Assembly: GCA_040902535.1 (NCBI GenBank) | Contig: JBBDXD010000006.1 | Coordinates: 127,026-191,025 of the forward strand | From: Dehalococcoidia bacterium | GTDB lineage: Bacteria > Chloroflexota > Dehalococcoidia > DSTF01 > JACRBR01 | Length of the DNA stretch: 64,000 nucleotides | Direction: 5' to 3' | In this document: positions 63,872 through 64,000 of the stretch, piece after piece | Position numbering within the stretch: position 1 is the stretch's first letter | How the letters are laid out: the number at the start of each line of letters is the position of its first letter | Notes under the pieces: generated by a model | The model's input: only the letters and a program-made list of their open reading frames with translations | Databases searched by the model: none | Told to the model about the DNA's origin: nothing | Made by a program: the position numbers and the translations under genes

Positions 63872-64000
63872 GCGTGCACTATCACCAGATCGTGCGATCA
63901 GCTGCATGCCGGGGGTGGGTGAAAACAAACGCATCTGCCAACGGAAGGCGCTGGCGCTCCAACATTTTTCAATTCGCGAAATTGAGTAGGGGGGTATCCC
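63868..64000 (+). CDS. Possible gene start cut off by the window edge
   Basis: ATG 63868 overlaps the preceding stop as ATGA and opens a frame of 44 codons without a stop to the end of the window (MSVHYHQIVRSAACRGW...). Nothing is recognised in it. The base composition is lower in GC near the end (TTTTTCAATTCGCGAAATTG). Confidence 0.25.
   Translation, partial: MSVHYHQIVRSAACRGWVKTNASANGRRWRSNIFQFAKLSRGVS

Overview
The window is 64 kb of gene-dense, GC-rich (clearly above 60% G+C by eye) bacterial chromosome. Gene order, the many GTG and TTG starts, the 4-bp stop/start overlaps and the general look of the proteins suggest a Chloroflexota-like bacterium, perhaps Dehalococcoidia. That placement is inference and rests on no single diagnostic gene. 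No rRNA, CRISPR array or insertion sequence with a transposase was seen.

Region by region: (1) 1-5274 is a histidine operon on the + strand, hisG-(zinc phospholipase C-like)-hisD-hisC-(P-loop kinase)-hisB, with overlapping or near-touching genes. The first gene enters from outside the window and looks like two HisG units in one chain. (2) 5337-7117 holds a ferritin-like di-iron protein with its own strong promoter and terminator, and a small SF0329-like protein. (3) 7150-14659 is a purine block on the - strand: guaA, a small membrane protein, purD, purE, purB, a membrane protein, purC and purS. (4) 14626-20205 carries tsaC, a VOC protein, a polyprenyl synthase, pgk, rplY, a methyltransferase and a 2Fe-2S ferredoxin. 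(5) 20206-31781 is more accessory: a small HTH module with hairpins, a PIG-L deacetylase, LarA, a GIY-YIG nuclease set inside a family of dispersed repeats, an acyl-CoA dehydrogenase, a low-GC DUF4268 gene, MOSC, RidA, an FMN-binding protein divergent from a MocR regulator, MscS and an M50 protease. (6) 32038-49729 is housekeeping: lspA, an RluA-family pseudouridine synthase, priA, rplS, a uracil-DNA glycosylase, def, cca, yajC-secD-secF, an HDAC-like deacetylase, gltX, tRNA-Gln, tRNA-Glu and msrA. (7) 49751-59967 is envelope-related: DUF421, a phosphoesterase, MATE, two M23 peptidases and a 1706-residue alpha-2-macroglobulin homologue that lacks the thioester. (8) 60062-64000 has a frameshifted DinB-like gene and then a primase/helicase-like replication protein split by a frameshift, probably the edge of a mobile element.

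How the genes work together: the his block supplies ATP-PRPP condensation, IGP dehydration, the aminotransferase and the last oxidation; hisA, hisF, hisH, hisI and a histidinol-phosphate phosphatase are not here. The purine block supplies SAICAR and adenylosuccinate chemistry, PurE/PurD and GMP synthesis; purF, purL, purQ, purM, purN, purK and purH are not here. GltX next to tRNA-Gln and tRNA-Glu would fit indirect Gln-tRNA formation. YajC-SecD-SecF, LspA and the M23/A2M cluster all serve the cell envelope. The most unusual observations are the tandem HisG, the GIY-YIG gene whose 3' end and stop codon come from a dispersed repeat, the thioester-less A2M locus, and the interrupted replication protein at the right edge.
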